Of a stretch of DNA of 8,163 bases, positions 1 to 7,092 are shown piece by piece. Each line of letters begins with the position of its first letter. Positions within the stretch are counted from its first letter, which is position 1. Position numbers and translations under genes: made by a program. The notes beneath the pieces were generated by a model. The model did no database searches. It was given only the letters and a program-made list of their open reading frames with translations, and was not told the origin of the DNA. This stretch comes from Chitinophagaceae bacterium (GTDB lineage: Bacteria; Bacteroidota; Bacteroidia; Chitinophagales; Chitinophagaceae): the NCBI GenBank assembly GCA_947459455.1, contig CANHEC010000076.1, positions 1 through 8,163 on the forward strand, read 5' to 3'.

Positions 1-1460
1 ACGGGTATTTGAGTAGTGGTCAGGTATTGGTCGAAAATAGGTTTCAGCTCAAAGCGGCAAAAGCTTTGCATGTATTGCATCAGCTCGGGCGTGGTGGTGG
101 TTTGGTGGTAAAAGCGCTTGTTGATGCCCCTCAGCATTTGCCGAAACAACGAGTCGTTTTGCATGGCGGTGCGAATGCTGTGAATCATGTTGGCGCCTTT
201 GTAGTACATATCGCCGCTGCCTTCGTGGTGCACGCCGTACTGGCCTATAATGGGGCGGTCATTTCTGATGTTTCGCCGTATGCCCTGCACATAGGCCTCA
301 CCGGCTGCCAGGCCATGCTGGCATTGGGTAAAAATGGTTTCGCTGTAGTTGGTAAAGCCTTCATGGATCCACATGTCAGCAATGTCTTTGCTGGTCACAT
401 TATTGCCAAACCATTCGTGGCCACTCTCGTGAATAATGATGAAATCCCAGCGACTGCCCCAGCCGGAGCCGCTTAGGTCGCGGCCCAGGTAGCCATTCAG
501 GTATTGGTTGCCGTAGGCTACAGCGCTTTGGTGCTCCATACCCAGGTGAGGTGCTTCCACCAGTTGGTAGCCATCTTCATAAAAAGGGTAGGGCCCAAAC
601 CAGTGCTCAAAGCACTGGAGCATCGGCTTTACTTGCTGAAATTGCTGTTTCGCTTTTTCCAAATTGTAATCCAATACCCAATAAGTGCAATCCAATTGTC
701 CGTCTTCGCCTTGGTAGGTTTCGGCAAAGCTTTCGTATTTGCCAATGTAGGGCACCAGGTTGTAGCTATTGATGGGATTGCGTACTTCCCAGCGCCAGGC
801 TATCCGGTCGCCTTTGGGCAGTTTGCTTTTCAGGCGGCCATTGGCCACGGCTACCAGTGTATCGGGCACCACTACGGTAAGGGCTGCTCCCTGGTCGGGT
901 TCATCGCTCTGGTGGTCTTTGCAGGGGTACCAAACCGAGGCACCCAATGTTTGGCAGGCCACGGTCATCCACGGTCGGCCCTGCGCATCTTTGCTCCACA
1001 CCCAGCCGCCATCCCACGGGGCCCGCCGGGCCCGCCGCGGAGTACCATGATAGTATATCTGCAGGCTGTACTCGCCGGCAGCAAGCCCTTGCGGTCCGCC
1101 GGGCTGCACCAGCAGCAGGTTGCCATTTCTTTCAAAGGGTAGCTGTCGTTGCTGAAACAACACACTGTCTACCTGCAGCGGCTGCTGCAAATCTATTTGC
1201 ATGGTGCGGCCGCCTTTGGAGGCAAAGCGGATACCGCAACGGGCAATGATGGTTTCGCTGAGGTACTCGGGCCATACTTCCACATCGTAGTGCAGCACAT
1301 TCCACCATGCCCTGTTGGGCCCAATGCTACCACGCAGGGTGTCGGCTTTGGTAAACGCAGGCAGGCTGTAAGCTGCTCCCTGCGCCGCGGCGTCGGCGGG
1401 TATCAGCCCTATCAGTACATTGATAGCAATAGCACAGAAAACATGTAGACGTTTAGGCAT
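1..1460 (-). CDS. Secreted M1 family zinc aminopeptidase (3' end outside window)
   Basis: Metallopeptidase predicted to remove N-terminal residues from peptides outside the cytoplasm. I translated 486 codons from the ATG at 1458-1460; the frame stays open to the left edge, so the C-terminus is missing. Residues 1-27 form a signal peptide (MPKRLH start, hydrophobic core, cleavage near ADAAAQG). The zinc site is HESGH at residues 344-348 (411-431), followed after exactly 18 residues by the third ligand E367 in WIHEGF. The exopeptidase motif reads GMEH at 307-310 where classical members have G-x-MEN. Y420 in MYYKGANM fits the catalytic tyrosine. The last visible residues (FDQYLTTTQIP) resemble the segment following the catalytic domain, so perhaps 60-120 residues are lost (inference). 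It lies 131 bases downstream of the receptor gene and behind a terminator, so it probably has its own promoter, although I see no good TAnnTTTG match. Family assignment is firm; substrate is unknown. Confidence 0.93.
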   Translation of the reverse strand, partial: MPKRLHVFCAIAINVLIGLIPADAAAQGAAYSLPAFTKADTLRGSIGPNRAWWNVLHYDVEVWPEYLSETIIARCGIRFASKGGRTMQIDLQQPLQVDSVLFQQRQLPFERNGNLLLVQPGGPQGLAAGEYSLQIYYHGTPRRARRAPWDGGWVWSKDAQGRPWMTVACQTLGASVWYPCKDHQSDEPDQGAALTVVVPDTLVAVANGRLKSKLPKGDRIAWRWEVRNPINSYNLVPYIGKYESFAETYQGEDGQLDCTYWVLDYNLEKAKQQFQQVKPMLQCFEHWFGPYPFYEDGYQLVEAPHLGMEHQSAVAYGNQYLNGYLGRDLSGSGWGSRWDFIIIHESGHEWFGNNVTSKDIADMWIHEGFTNYSETIFTQCQHGLAAGEAYVQGIRRNIRNDRPIIGQYGVHHEGSGDMYYKGANMIHSIRTAMQNDSLFRQMLRGINKRFYHQTTTTPELMQYMQSFCRFELKPIFDQYLTTTQIP

Positions 1461-1527
1461 AAAAACGCAGGCCCCCTTGTGGTGCCTCGAGGTGAAAATA
1501 AGGAAATCGAGTGCTGCTTGCAGCCGC

Positions 1528-1562
1528 AAAAAAAGGTCCGCGGCAACAACTGGCCGCGGACC
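1528..1562 (-). terminator. Rho-independent terminator of the receptor gene
   Basis: A perfect 10-bp GC-rich stem (GGTCCGCGGC at 1535-1544 pairing with GCCGCGGACC at 1553-1562) has an 8-base loop and is flanked by seven A on the plus strand (1528-1534). Read on the minus strand this is a stem followed by seven T. It starts 30 bases after the receptor stop codon and separates the receptor from the M1 peptidase gene. Confidence 0.88.
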
Positions 1563-1591
1563 ATACCCACTTATTTAAGTGCATTCAGCTT

Positions 1592-4051
1592 TTATCCATT
1601 TTGGCCCTGGCCTGAACTGGCCCGGTTTTGTTCCTCAGTGGCACCACCATTGCGGCGGCGCGGAGCCTGCTGCTGCATTTGCTTGCCAAAGCGATAGGTG
1701 AAGGTGATACCCACCCGGCGGTTGTCCCATTGGCTCTTGATCTTGGTATCGATATTGCCAAACACCGTATAGCCGCTGAAGCGTTGAATCCAGAACGGAT
1801 CGTTGATAGCCATGCGCAGGCTTCCTTTGCCTTTCAGCACTTGCTTGCTAAAGGCAAAGTTGATAACACCCATCGGATCGGCTACAATGATGCCGGCATC
1901 TTGCGTTTTGCTGCGGTAAAAGCCACTTACTTCTGCCCCCCAGGTTTTAGCAAAGCGGAACTGATGATTCATATTCACCATGAAGCTGAACATGTCTACA
2001 TCGAGTGGCAGGTTGTTGATGACGCCTTTGTAATGGTTCCAATACGGATTGGCGTACAGGCTCACACTATACCCCTTGGTAATGGGCTTATTGTAGCTGA
2101 TAGCCAGCCCTATGTTGGTACGCTTGCCTACATTTTCTTTGGTTTGAAAGGTCACTTTGGTAGCATCATTTTGCTTCAAAATGTCGTTCATGATGTCTTG
2201 GGTGTAGGTGTAGTTCAGGCTGGTATTGAGGGCGCCCTTGTAGTTGTGGCTCAGCTCAATATTGTGCGTAAACTGTGGCATCAGGTATGAGTTGCCCTGG
2301 CGATAGGTGAACTGATCGAGGAAGAACTGGAAGGGGTTCATGTCCTGATAGTTGGGCCGCTCTATCCGGCGTCCATAGTTCAGCACAAAGCTGTTTTTTT
2401 CGTTGGCCTTGTGGCTGATGTACAGGGTGGGGAAGAGCTGCGTGTAGTTCCGCTCGAATTTTTCTTTGGTAGTCACTTGTTCGCCCCGGCCGATGGTGTT
2501 TTCTATCCGCAGGCCTGCCTGTACACCCCATTTTTTATACTGCTTGCTAAAGTTGACATACGCGGCGTTGATGTTTTCATCGTACAGGAAATGATTGCTG
2601 CGGCCGCCGTCCAACAGCCAACTGTTGCTTCCTTTATCCCACAGGTAGTAGCGGGCATCGTTGTCGGTTTTTACCAGGCTGCTTTTGATGCCTGCCTCCA
2701 GCTTGGTACCACTGGCCAGCACCTTGCTATAGTCGCTTTTGATGCTATAGATTCGGATGTCGCTGGGCAGATTACCGGCTAGCAAAAACGGATCACGAAC
2801 AGCGCTGCCATCGGGGTGCAACATAAAGTTGTCTGAGCTTTGGGTGGTCTTTGTATTGTACCACACATAGTCAGCGTCGGCCGTTATTTCAGAGCCTTTG
2901 GCATCGAGGGTGCGCCTGAAATTCAGGTTGACGCCTGCGTTCTTCCAGGTGTCGTGGTTGTGAGTAAAAGCACGGTTAATGCTATCGGTAACGCCGTCGC
3001 TGCCAGCTATCAGGCTATTCCCTTTGCTGTAAAAATCACGAGGATTGTAAGCGCCGGTTAATACAATTCCGAAGGTGGTCTTTTTGTTAGCAAAAAAGTC
3101 CATGCCCATTTTCAGGTTGTTGTTACGGCTGTAAAAGCGGCCGTACGTATCCTGATTGAATTGTATCAGGCTATTGCCACTGCCAAAGTTTCTGCGAATA
3201 TTGATGTCGTTGAACCCTTCCCAGTAAGACATGCCATAGTTGGCAAACACGTTCACCTTGTTTTTGCGCCAGTTCAGGCTTAGGCTATTGGGGCTTTTAG
3301 GGTAGCGGGCCTGCACGTAGCTCAGGCTTACGGTTCCATTAAATCCATTGGCACGGCTTTTTTTGGTGCGAATGTTCAGGAGGCCGGCGTTGCCACTGGC
3401 ATCATAGCGGGCTGGTGGTTGGGTCATTATTTCTATCTGGTCCAGTTCGCTGCTGGGCATGTTGCGCAGCAGGTTGGCCAGGTCGGCGCCACTCAGGTAG
3501 GTGGGGCGGCCATCCAGCATCACTATCACGCCTTGCTTACCCCGCAGGCTAATGTTGCCATCACGGTCTATCATAATGCCCGGCGACTTTTCCAGCACCT
3601 CCAGCGCCGTACTGCCAGCATTGCTGATCATCGCATCCACATTCACCACCGTCCGGTCTATTTTGGTTTCTACCAGTGGCTTGCGGGCCGTTACTGTCAC
3701 GCCCTGCAGGGATTTGTTTTCAAAGCTGAGCGGCGCAAGCGTCGGGGCAATGCTGCCCTCACTGCCTGTTACGTCAAACGAATCAGATAACAAGGTTTGG
3801 TAGCCTGTAGCCGATACCTGCAGTCGGTATTGGCCAGCTGTAATGGCGGGCAATTCAAACTCGCCTTTGCTGTTTGAAATGGCCAGCTTTACCATTTTCT
3901 TGTCGGTGCTGCGCAGCAGCGATACGGTAGCAGCTTCCAATGCCTTGCCTTCTGCGTTGGCTACTTTTCCTACTACCCGTGTGCCGCCCGATTGGGCAGA
4001 TGCCAGCCCTGTAAACAGGAGTGCCAGCAATAGTGTGAGTGCGTTTCTCAT
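1592..4051 (-). CDS. TonB-dependent-receptor-like outer membrane beta-barrel protein
   Basis: Outer-membrane barrel of 819 residues, probably importing or binding an unknown ligand. Signal peptide at residues 1-20 (MRNALTLLL, cleavage near ASAQ). Residues about 25-105 form a carboxypeptidase-regulatory-like beta-sandwich (GKV-NAEGKALEAATVSL, then SKGEFELP, AGQYRLQV). Residues about 115-231 form a plug-like domain (VTVTARKP, SLRGKQGVIVMLDGRP, GNAGLLNIRTKK). From about 232 to F788 there are repeated aromatic-rich strands typical of the barrel, ending TFTYRF. A 31-residue Q/R/N/G-rich tail follows. The architecture fits the Bacteroidota family with a CarboxypepD_reg-like domain and an OMP_b-brl_3-type barrel. 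No SusD-like partner is next to it, which argues against a Sus-type glycan locus. I chose ATG 4051 because it begins a perfect signal peptide; the open frame reaches 4171, but the extra 40 residues would bury that signal. It has its own terminator (1528-1562) and lies downstream of the msrA terminator. Confidence 0.92.
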   Translation of the reverse strand: MRNALTLLLALLFTGLASAQSGGTRVVGKVANAEGKALEAATVSLLRSTDKKMVKLAISNSKGEFELPAITAGQYRLQVSATGYQTLLSDSFDVTGSEGSIAPTLAPLSFENKSLQGVTVTARKPLVETKIDRTVVNVDAMISNAGSTALEVLEKSPGIMIDRDGNISLRGKQGVIVMLDGRPTYLSGADLANLLRNMPSSELDQIEIMTQPPARYDASGNAGLLNIRTKKSRANGFNGTVSLSYVQARYPKSPNSLSLNWRKNKVNVFANYGMSYWEGFNDINIRRNFGSGNSLIQFNQDTYGRFYSRNNNLKMGMDFFANKKTTFGIVLTGAYNPRDFYSKGNSLIAGSDGVTDSINRAFTHNHDTWKNAGVNLNFRRTLDAKGSEITADADYVWYNTKTTQSSDNFMLHPDGSAVRDPFLLAGNLPSDIRIYSIKSDYSKVLASGTKLEAGIKSSLVKTDNDARYYLWDKGSNSWLLDGGRSNHFLYDENINAAYVNFSKQYKKWGVQAGLRIENTIGRGEQVTTKEKFERNYTQLFPTLYISHKANEKNSFVLNYGRRIERPNYQDMNPFQFFLDQFTYRQGNSYLMPQFTHNIELSHNYKGALNTSLNYTYTQDIMNDILKQNDATKVTFQTKENVGKRTNIGLAISYNKPITKGYSVSLYANPYWNHYKGVINNLPLDVDMFSFMVNMNHQFRFAKTWGAEVSGFYRSKTQDAGIIVADPMGVINFAFSKQVLKGKGSLRMAINDPFWIQRFSGYTVFGNIDTKIKSQWDNRRVGITFTYRFGKQMQQQAPRRRNGGATEEQNRASSGQGQNG

Positions 4052-4075
4052 AGCTTCAATTTTGAGCGAAGCTAT
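4050..4075 (-). promoter_or_regulatory. Inverted repeat running into the receptor start codon
   Basis: A perfect 8-bp inverted repeat: ATAGCTTC at 4050-4057 and GAAGCTAT at 4068-4075, separated by 10 bases. On the minus strand the right arm ends with the A and T of the receptor ATG. If transcription starts upstream, the mRNA could fold a hairpin whose base holds the start codon and whose loop holds the ribosome-docking zone. It could instead be an operator overlapping a promoter -7 box. The repeat is directly visible; its role is inferred. Confidence 0.4.
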
Positions 4076-4097
4076 TTTCGAGTATACCTGCTTGAAA
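4067..4097 (-). promoter_or_regulatory. Weak candidate Bacteroidota-type promoter for the receptor
   Basis: On the minus strand TTTC (4097-4094), a 19-base spacer and TAGCTTCG (4074-4067) resemble the Bacteroidota pattern TTTG-N19-TAnnTTTG with one mismatch in each box. It would give a very short leader. An AT-rich alternative lies further upstream, about 4260-4290, with TTTT, 19 bases and TATATTTT, which would give a leader of about 200 bases. I cannot choose between them from sequence alone. Confidence 0.25.
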
Positions 4098-4121
4098 GCG
4101 ATAAATGATGAGTACCAAAAC

Positions 4122-4136
4122 GCATGTGACACATGC
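4122..4136. promoter_or_regulatory. 15-base palindrome, candidate operator upstream of the receptor
   Basis: GCATGTGACACATGC is a perfect 7-1-7 inverted repeat, 71 bases upstream of the receptor ATG and 25 bases upstream of the weak promoter candidate. The position and symmetry suit a dimeric transcription factor. The TGTGA/TGTGT core is loosely like half-sites of the CRP/FNR family, but the overlap of the halves is not the classical spacing, so I do not assign a regulator. Confidence 0.35.
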
Positions 4137-4327
4137 CGGCTACCGTTCATCACTGAAAACGGAGCAAGCAACTGCCAAGCGGTTGTGGGTGGTTACAAGC
4201 GGAGGAAATTTCGGCCGGAAGGCAGCTTGCTTTGCGCCGATACAACTGCAATTAGGTTAAGAAAATATAACCAGATTGTATAAACGGTAAAAAGCGCTAC
4301 CCGCTATGCGACGCATCGATGGGCATT

Positions 4328-4367
4328 AAAAAAAAACAAACCCGGGTTATTGTCCCGGGTTTGTTTT
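4328..4367 (-). terminator. Intrinsic terminator of msrA overlapping its stop codon
   Basis: A perfect 14-bp stem (4333-4346 with 4354-4367, core AACAAACCCGGG) has a 7-base loop at 4347-4353. On the minus strand the downstream arm runs into nine T (4336-4328). The stop codon of msrA (4347-4349) lies in the loop, and the last sense codons (KTNPG region) build the upstream arm. It ends msrA transcription before the receptor gene. Confidence 0.9.
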
Positions 4368-5030
4368 GCGAAGTTTGTCTTTAAAAACTTTTTCAAACTT
4401 GTCAAGCTTAGGCCTGATGACGTAGGTGCAATAACCGTAGTTCGGATTATTGGTATAAAAATTCTGGTGCTCCTCTTCAGCCGCATAAAAGTTTTTGAAG
4501 GCGGTGATTTCGGTAACAATTGGGGCAATAAAGGCGCCGCTTTTGTCCAGTTCCGCCTTGTATTGTTCCGCTTTTTTACGCTGCTCAGCGTTGTGGTAAA
4601 AGATAGCGCTGCGGTATTGTGGGCCTACATCATTGCCCTGCCGGTTGGGGGTAGTGGGGTCGTGCGTTTTCCAAAATACCTCCAGCAGTTCGTCAAAGCT
4701 GATAACTGTTGGGTCAAATACAATTTGAGTGACTTCAGCATGCCCCGTGGTTTTGGAGCACACTTGTTCGTACGTAGGGTTGGCTACATGGCCGCCGCTG
4801 TATCCACTGGTTACTTTCAGCACTCCCTGCAATTCTTGAAACACGGCTTCCGTGCACCAAAAACATCCGGAACCAAAGGTGGCGGTATCGGTCGATCTGT
4901 TCATATTGAGCAATTGGGGCGACAATGACTGTGATTGTACCCCAGGCTGATTGCAGCTTGCCATCATCACCGATCCTACCACTGCACTTGCTAGCAAAGC
5001 ATTCAACATACAAGAAAACAATTTGGGCAC
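4347..5030 (-). CDS. msrA: Peptide-methionine (S)-S-oxide reductase MsrA, predicted lipoprotein
   Basis: Repairs oxidised proteins by reducing methionine-S-sulfoxide. The family signature GCFWCTE is present with nucleophile C56 and C59. It is followed by SGYSGG, YEQVCSKTTGHAEV, the HDPTTPNRQGNDVGPQYRS block, and C201 in NYGYC, a likely resolving cysteine. Numbering assumes a GTG start at 5030, which gives 227 residues and a signal beginning MPKLFSC with a lipobox MMASC (lipidated C26); the enzyme would then be anchored on the periplasmic side. Start choice is uncertain. ATG 5009 also keeps the lipobox but loses the positively charged n-region. TTG 5075 would extend translation through a palindrome and hairpin and add 15 residues before the signal. 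Cytoplasmic MsrA is usually 160-210 residues, so the extra N-terminus matches export. The gene is divergent from kynU, and a terminator overlaps its stop. Confidence 0.95.
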   Translation of the reverse strand: MPKLFSCMLNALLASAVVGSVMMASCNQPGVQSQSLSPQLLNMNRSTDTATFGSGCFWCTEAVFQELQGVLKVTSGYSGGHVANPTYEQVCSKTTGHAEVTQIVFDPTVISFDELLEVFWKTHDPTTPNRQGNDVGPQYRSAIFYHNAEQRKKAEQYKAELDKSGAFIAPIVTEITAFKNFYAAEEEHQNFYTNNPNYGYCTYVIRPKLDKFEKVFKDKLRKTNPGQ

Positions 5031-5035
5031 AAAGT

Positions 5036-5048
5036 TCGATTGAATCGA
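5036..5048. promoter_or_regulatory. 13-base palindrome just upstream of msrA
   Basis: TCGATTGAATCGA is a perfect 6-1-6 inverted repeat whose edge is 5 bases before the GTG start of msrA and lies in the msrA-kynU divergent region. A 5-bp GC hairpin (CCGGC/GCCGG, 5050-5065) follows directly. Together they look like a leader or operator region and not coding sequence. Function is inferred only. Confidence 0.28.
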
Positions 5049-5215
5049 TCCGGCGGAATAGCCGGTTGCGGGCAAATTAACACATTGAACTATTAAAGGG
5101 TCTGCGCTGCCCTGGCTGATTGCAAAAGGATTCTTAAAATAAAAGTGATTTCCGGGTTCTGTTTCATCTTAAAAATGCTATTTCGCAACAGATACTAACA
5201 AAAACTAATTATCCG

Positions 5216-6484
5216 ATGCCTGCCATAGTGTACCAAGCCAACGCTGAATTTGCCCGGGAGCTCGATACCGCCGACCCGTTGGCAGCGTTTCGTTCCCAGT
5301 TTCTCTTTCCCGAGCAAAACGGTAAGCCGGTCATTTACTTCTGCGGCAATAGCCTGGGATTGCAACCAGTGGCCGTACGCGGCGCCATCGACACAGAATT
5401 GCAAAGCTGGGCACAGCACGCAGTGGGCGGCTATTTTGGGGGCACGCATCCATGGCTATACTATGCCGATTATTGCAAGCCTGCTTTGGCGGCCATCGTT
5501 GGCTGCCACCAGCACGAGGTCACTGTGATGAATGCCTTGACGGTGAACCTGCACCTGCTGATGCTTTCCTTTTACAAGCCCGCAGCCGGCCGTTATAAAA
5601 TCTTGATGGAGGCTGGCGCATTTCCCAGCGATCAGTATGCGGTAGAAACACAGGTGCGGCACTACGGTTATGACCCCGCCGATGCCATCATCGAAGTGGC
5701 GCCTCGTCCTGGCGAGAAATGCCTGCATACCACCGATATCATAGCTGCCATTGAGCAGCACGCCGATGCGCTGGCGCTGGTCATGTTCAGCGGCATGAAT
5801 TACTATACCGGCCAGTTGTTCGATATGCCGGTCATTACAGCTGCCGGCCATGCAGCAGGCGCATTTGTGGGGTTCGATTTGGCACACGTAGCTGGCAACG
5901 TGCCTACCCAACTGCACGATTGGCAGGTAGACTTTGCAGCCTGGTGTAGCTACAAGTACCTGAATGCCGGGCCTGGTGCCGTGGGCGGCGTGTTTGTGCA
6001 CGAAAAGCATGCGTCGAATGTGCAATTGGGGCGGCTGGGTGGCTGGTGGGGCAATGACGAAAAGACCCGCTTCAAAATGGAAAAGGGGTTTGTGCCCAAG
6101 GCAGATGCCAGCGGCTGGTGCCTCAGTACTTCGCAGGTGTTCAATACTGTGGCGCTGAAAGCATCGCTGGGACTATTTGAAGCGGCCGGCATGGAGGCCC
6201 TTCGGCAAAAAAGCTTGTTGCTCACCGGTTATCTGGAGTACCTGTTGCAGCAATTGCCTGGCCTGGCGTTTGAGATCATCACGCCGGCTGATCCGCAACA
6301 GCGGGGTGCTCAATTGTCGTTGTATTTTCACCAAAGCGGCCGCGCCATTCACGATCGTATGATTGCTTCGGGCATTGTGGTAGACTATCGGGAGCCTGGC
6401 GTCATCCGGGTGGCACCGGCGCCCATGTATTGTAGCTTTAGCGATGTATTCAAATTCTACGAAATACTCAAAACCTTCAGCTGA
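5216..6484 (+). CDS. kynU: Kynureninase
   Basis: PLP-dependent cytosolic enzyme that splits L-kynurenine or 3-hydroxykynurenine into anthranilate or 3-hydroxyanthranilate plus alanine, in tryptophan breakdown and de novo NAD synthesis. The 422 residues match the usual full length. Visible landmarks in order: YFCGNSLGLQP near residue 41; GGTHPWLYYADYCKP; EAGAFPSDQYA, which contributes to PLP binding; FDLAHVAGN with D221 and H224; and WCSYKYLNAGPGAVGG with K247 as the Schiff-base lysine. LGGWWGNDEKTRFKMEKGF and the C-terminal VDYREPGVIRVAPAPMY are also typical. ATG 5216 is the natural start; there is no Shine-Dalgarno sequence, as is usual in Bacteroidota. Its stop TGA shares its last base with the ATG of the SGNH hydrolase, so the two are probably translated together. 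Other kynurenine pathway genes (dioxygenase, formamidase, monooxygenase, 3-hydroxyanthranilate dioxygenase) are not in the window. Confidence 0.97.
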   Translation: MPAIVYQANAEFARELDTADPLAAFRSQFLFPEQNGKPVIYFCGNSLGLQPVAVRGAIDTELQSWAQHAVGGYFGGTHPWLYYADYCKPALAAIVGCHQHEVTVMNALTVNLHLLMLSFYKPAAGRYKILMEAGAFPSDQYAVETQVRHYGYDPADAIIEVAPRPGEKCLHTTDIIAAIEQHADALALVMFSGMNYYTGQLFDMPVITAAGHAAGAFVGFDLAHVAGNVPTQLHDWQVDFAAWCSYKYLNAGPGAVGGVFVHEKHASNVQLGRLGGWWGNDEKTRFKMEKGFVPKADASGWCLSTSQVFNTVALKASLGLFEAAGMEALRQKSLLLTGYLEYLLQQLPGLAFEIITPADPQQRGAQLSLYFHQSGRAIHDRMIASGIVVDYREPGVIRVAPAPMYCSFSDVFKFYEILKTFS

Positions 6485-7092
6485 TGTCAACCCACGTTAA
6501 TAGCCTGCTGTGCCTGGGCGATAGCTATACCATTGGCGAGGGGCTGCCGCTATACGAGAGTTTTCCCTACCAGTTGATGCAGCTATTGCGCCGCCAGCAT
6601 GTACACTTGCATGCGCCTGAATTAGTGGCAAAAACCGGGTGGACCAGTTTTGAACTTGCAGACTACCTTATCAATCATGTGCTGCAGGAGAAGTACGATT
6701 TTGTGACACTGCTGATCGGCGTGAACAACCAGTACCGAGGGCTGGAGGTGGCCGACTACGCCGAGGAGTTTGAATTTCTGCTGAAAAAGGCCATCCACCT
6801 GGCGGCAGGCAAGCCTGAACATGTGCTGGTACTAAGCATACCCGACTGGACGGTGACGCCATTTGCAGCAAAAGCGGGCCGGCAGGCGGAAGCAGCTATC
6901 ATTGATCAGTACAACGATGCTAATCGGTTGCTGTCGGCCAAGTATGGCACTGCTTATATCGACATTACGCCGGATACCCGCCAGGCCGCCGATGACCTGT
7001 CACTTTTGGCGGCAGACGAATTGCATCCATCGGGCAAGGCTTATGCCCGCTGGGCGGCCGAAGCTGCTGCCTGGGTGAAATCGTGCTTGTAG
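6484..7092 (+). CDS. SGNH/GDSL-family hydrolase
   Basis: Serine esterase or lipase-type hydrolase of 202 residues. Block I is LGDSYTIGEG with nucleophile S14. A block II-like glycine is G52 in AKTGWTS. Block III is IGVNNQYRG with N82 (or N81) as oxyanion residue. Block V is DELHPSG with D178 and H181 completing the triad. No signal peptide or membrane segment is visible, so the protein should be cytosolic. The start ATG overlaps the kynU stop by one base (TGATG), a sign of translational coupling and shared expression. The substrate cannot be read from the sequence. Possibilities include acyl esters, thioesters or, speculatively, a formyl or acyl derivative linked to kynurenine metabolism. No terminator is visible after it; the next gene follows after 38 bases. 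Confidence 0.92.
   Translation: MSTHVNSLLCLGDSYTIGEGLPLYESFPYQLMQLLRRQHVHLHAPELVAKTGWTSFELADYLINHVLQEKYDFVTLLIGVNNQYRGLEVADYAEEFEFLLKKAIHLAAGKPEHVLVLSIPDWTVTPFAAKAGRQAEAAIIDQYNDANRLLSAKYGTAYIDITPDTRQAADDLSLLAADELHPSGKAYARWAAEAAAWVKSCL

Noticed and set aside
9..1142. Long plus-strand open frames at 9-476 and 504-1142
   Set aside because: They are antisense to the M1 peptidase, whose translation carries the complete zinc motif; the plus-strand products have no recognisable domain.
1628..2290. 220-codon plus-strand open frame
   Set aside because: It lies wholly antisense to the receptor's barrel region, which has clear family sequence; a product of the codon pattern on the other strand.
4052..4171. 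40-residue N-terminal extension of the receptor
   Set aside because: It would bury a perfect signal peptide and run through the palindrome at 4122-4136; ATG 4051 is the better start.
4306..4316. ATGCGACGCAT, a 5-1-5 palindrome just downstream of the msrA terminator
   Set aside because: Too short to separate from chance and not placed near a convincing promoter.
4350..4928. 192-codon plus-strand open frame
   Set aside because: Antisense to msrA, whose catalytic and resolving cysteine motifs are intact.
4945..5124. 11-base direct repeat GGCTGATTGCA at 4945-4955 and 5114-5124
   Set aside because: One copy lies inside the msrA coding region in the signal peptide area; two short copies without further structure are not convincing as sites.
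5456..6025. 189-codon minus-strand open frame
   Set aside because: Antisense to kynU, which is full length with all active-site motifs.
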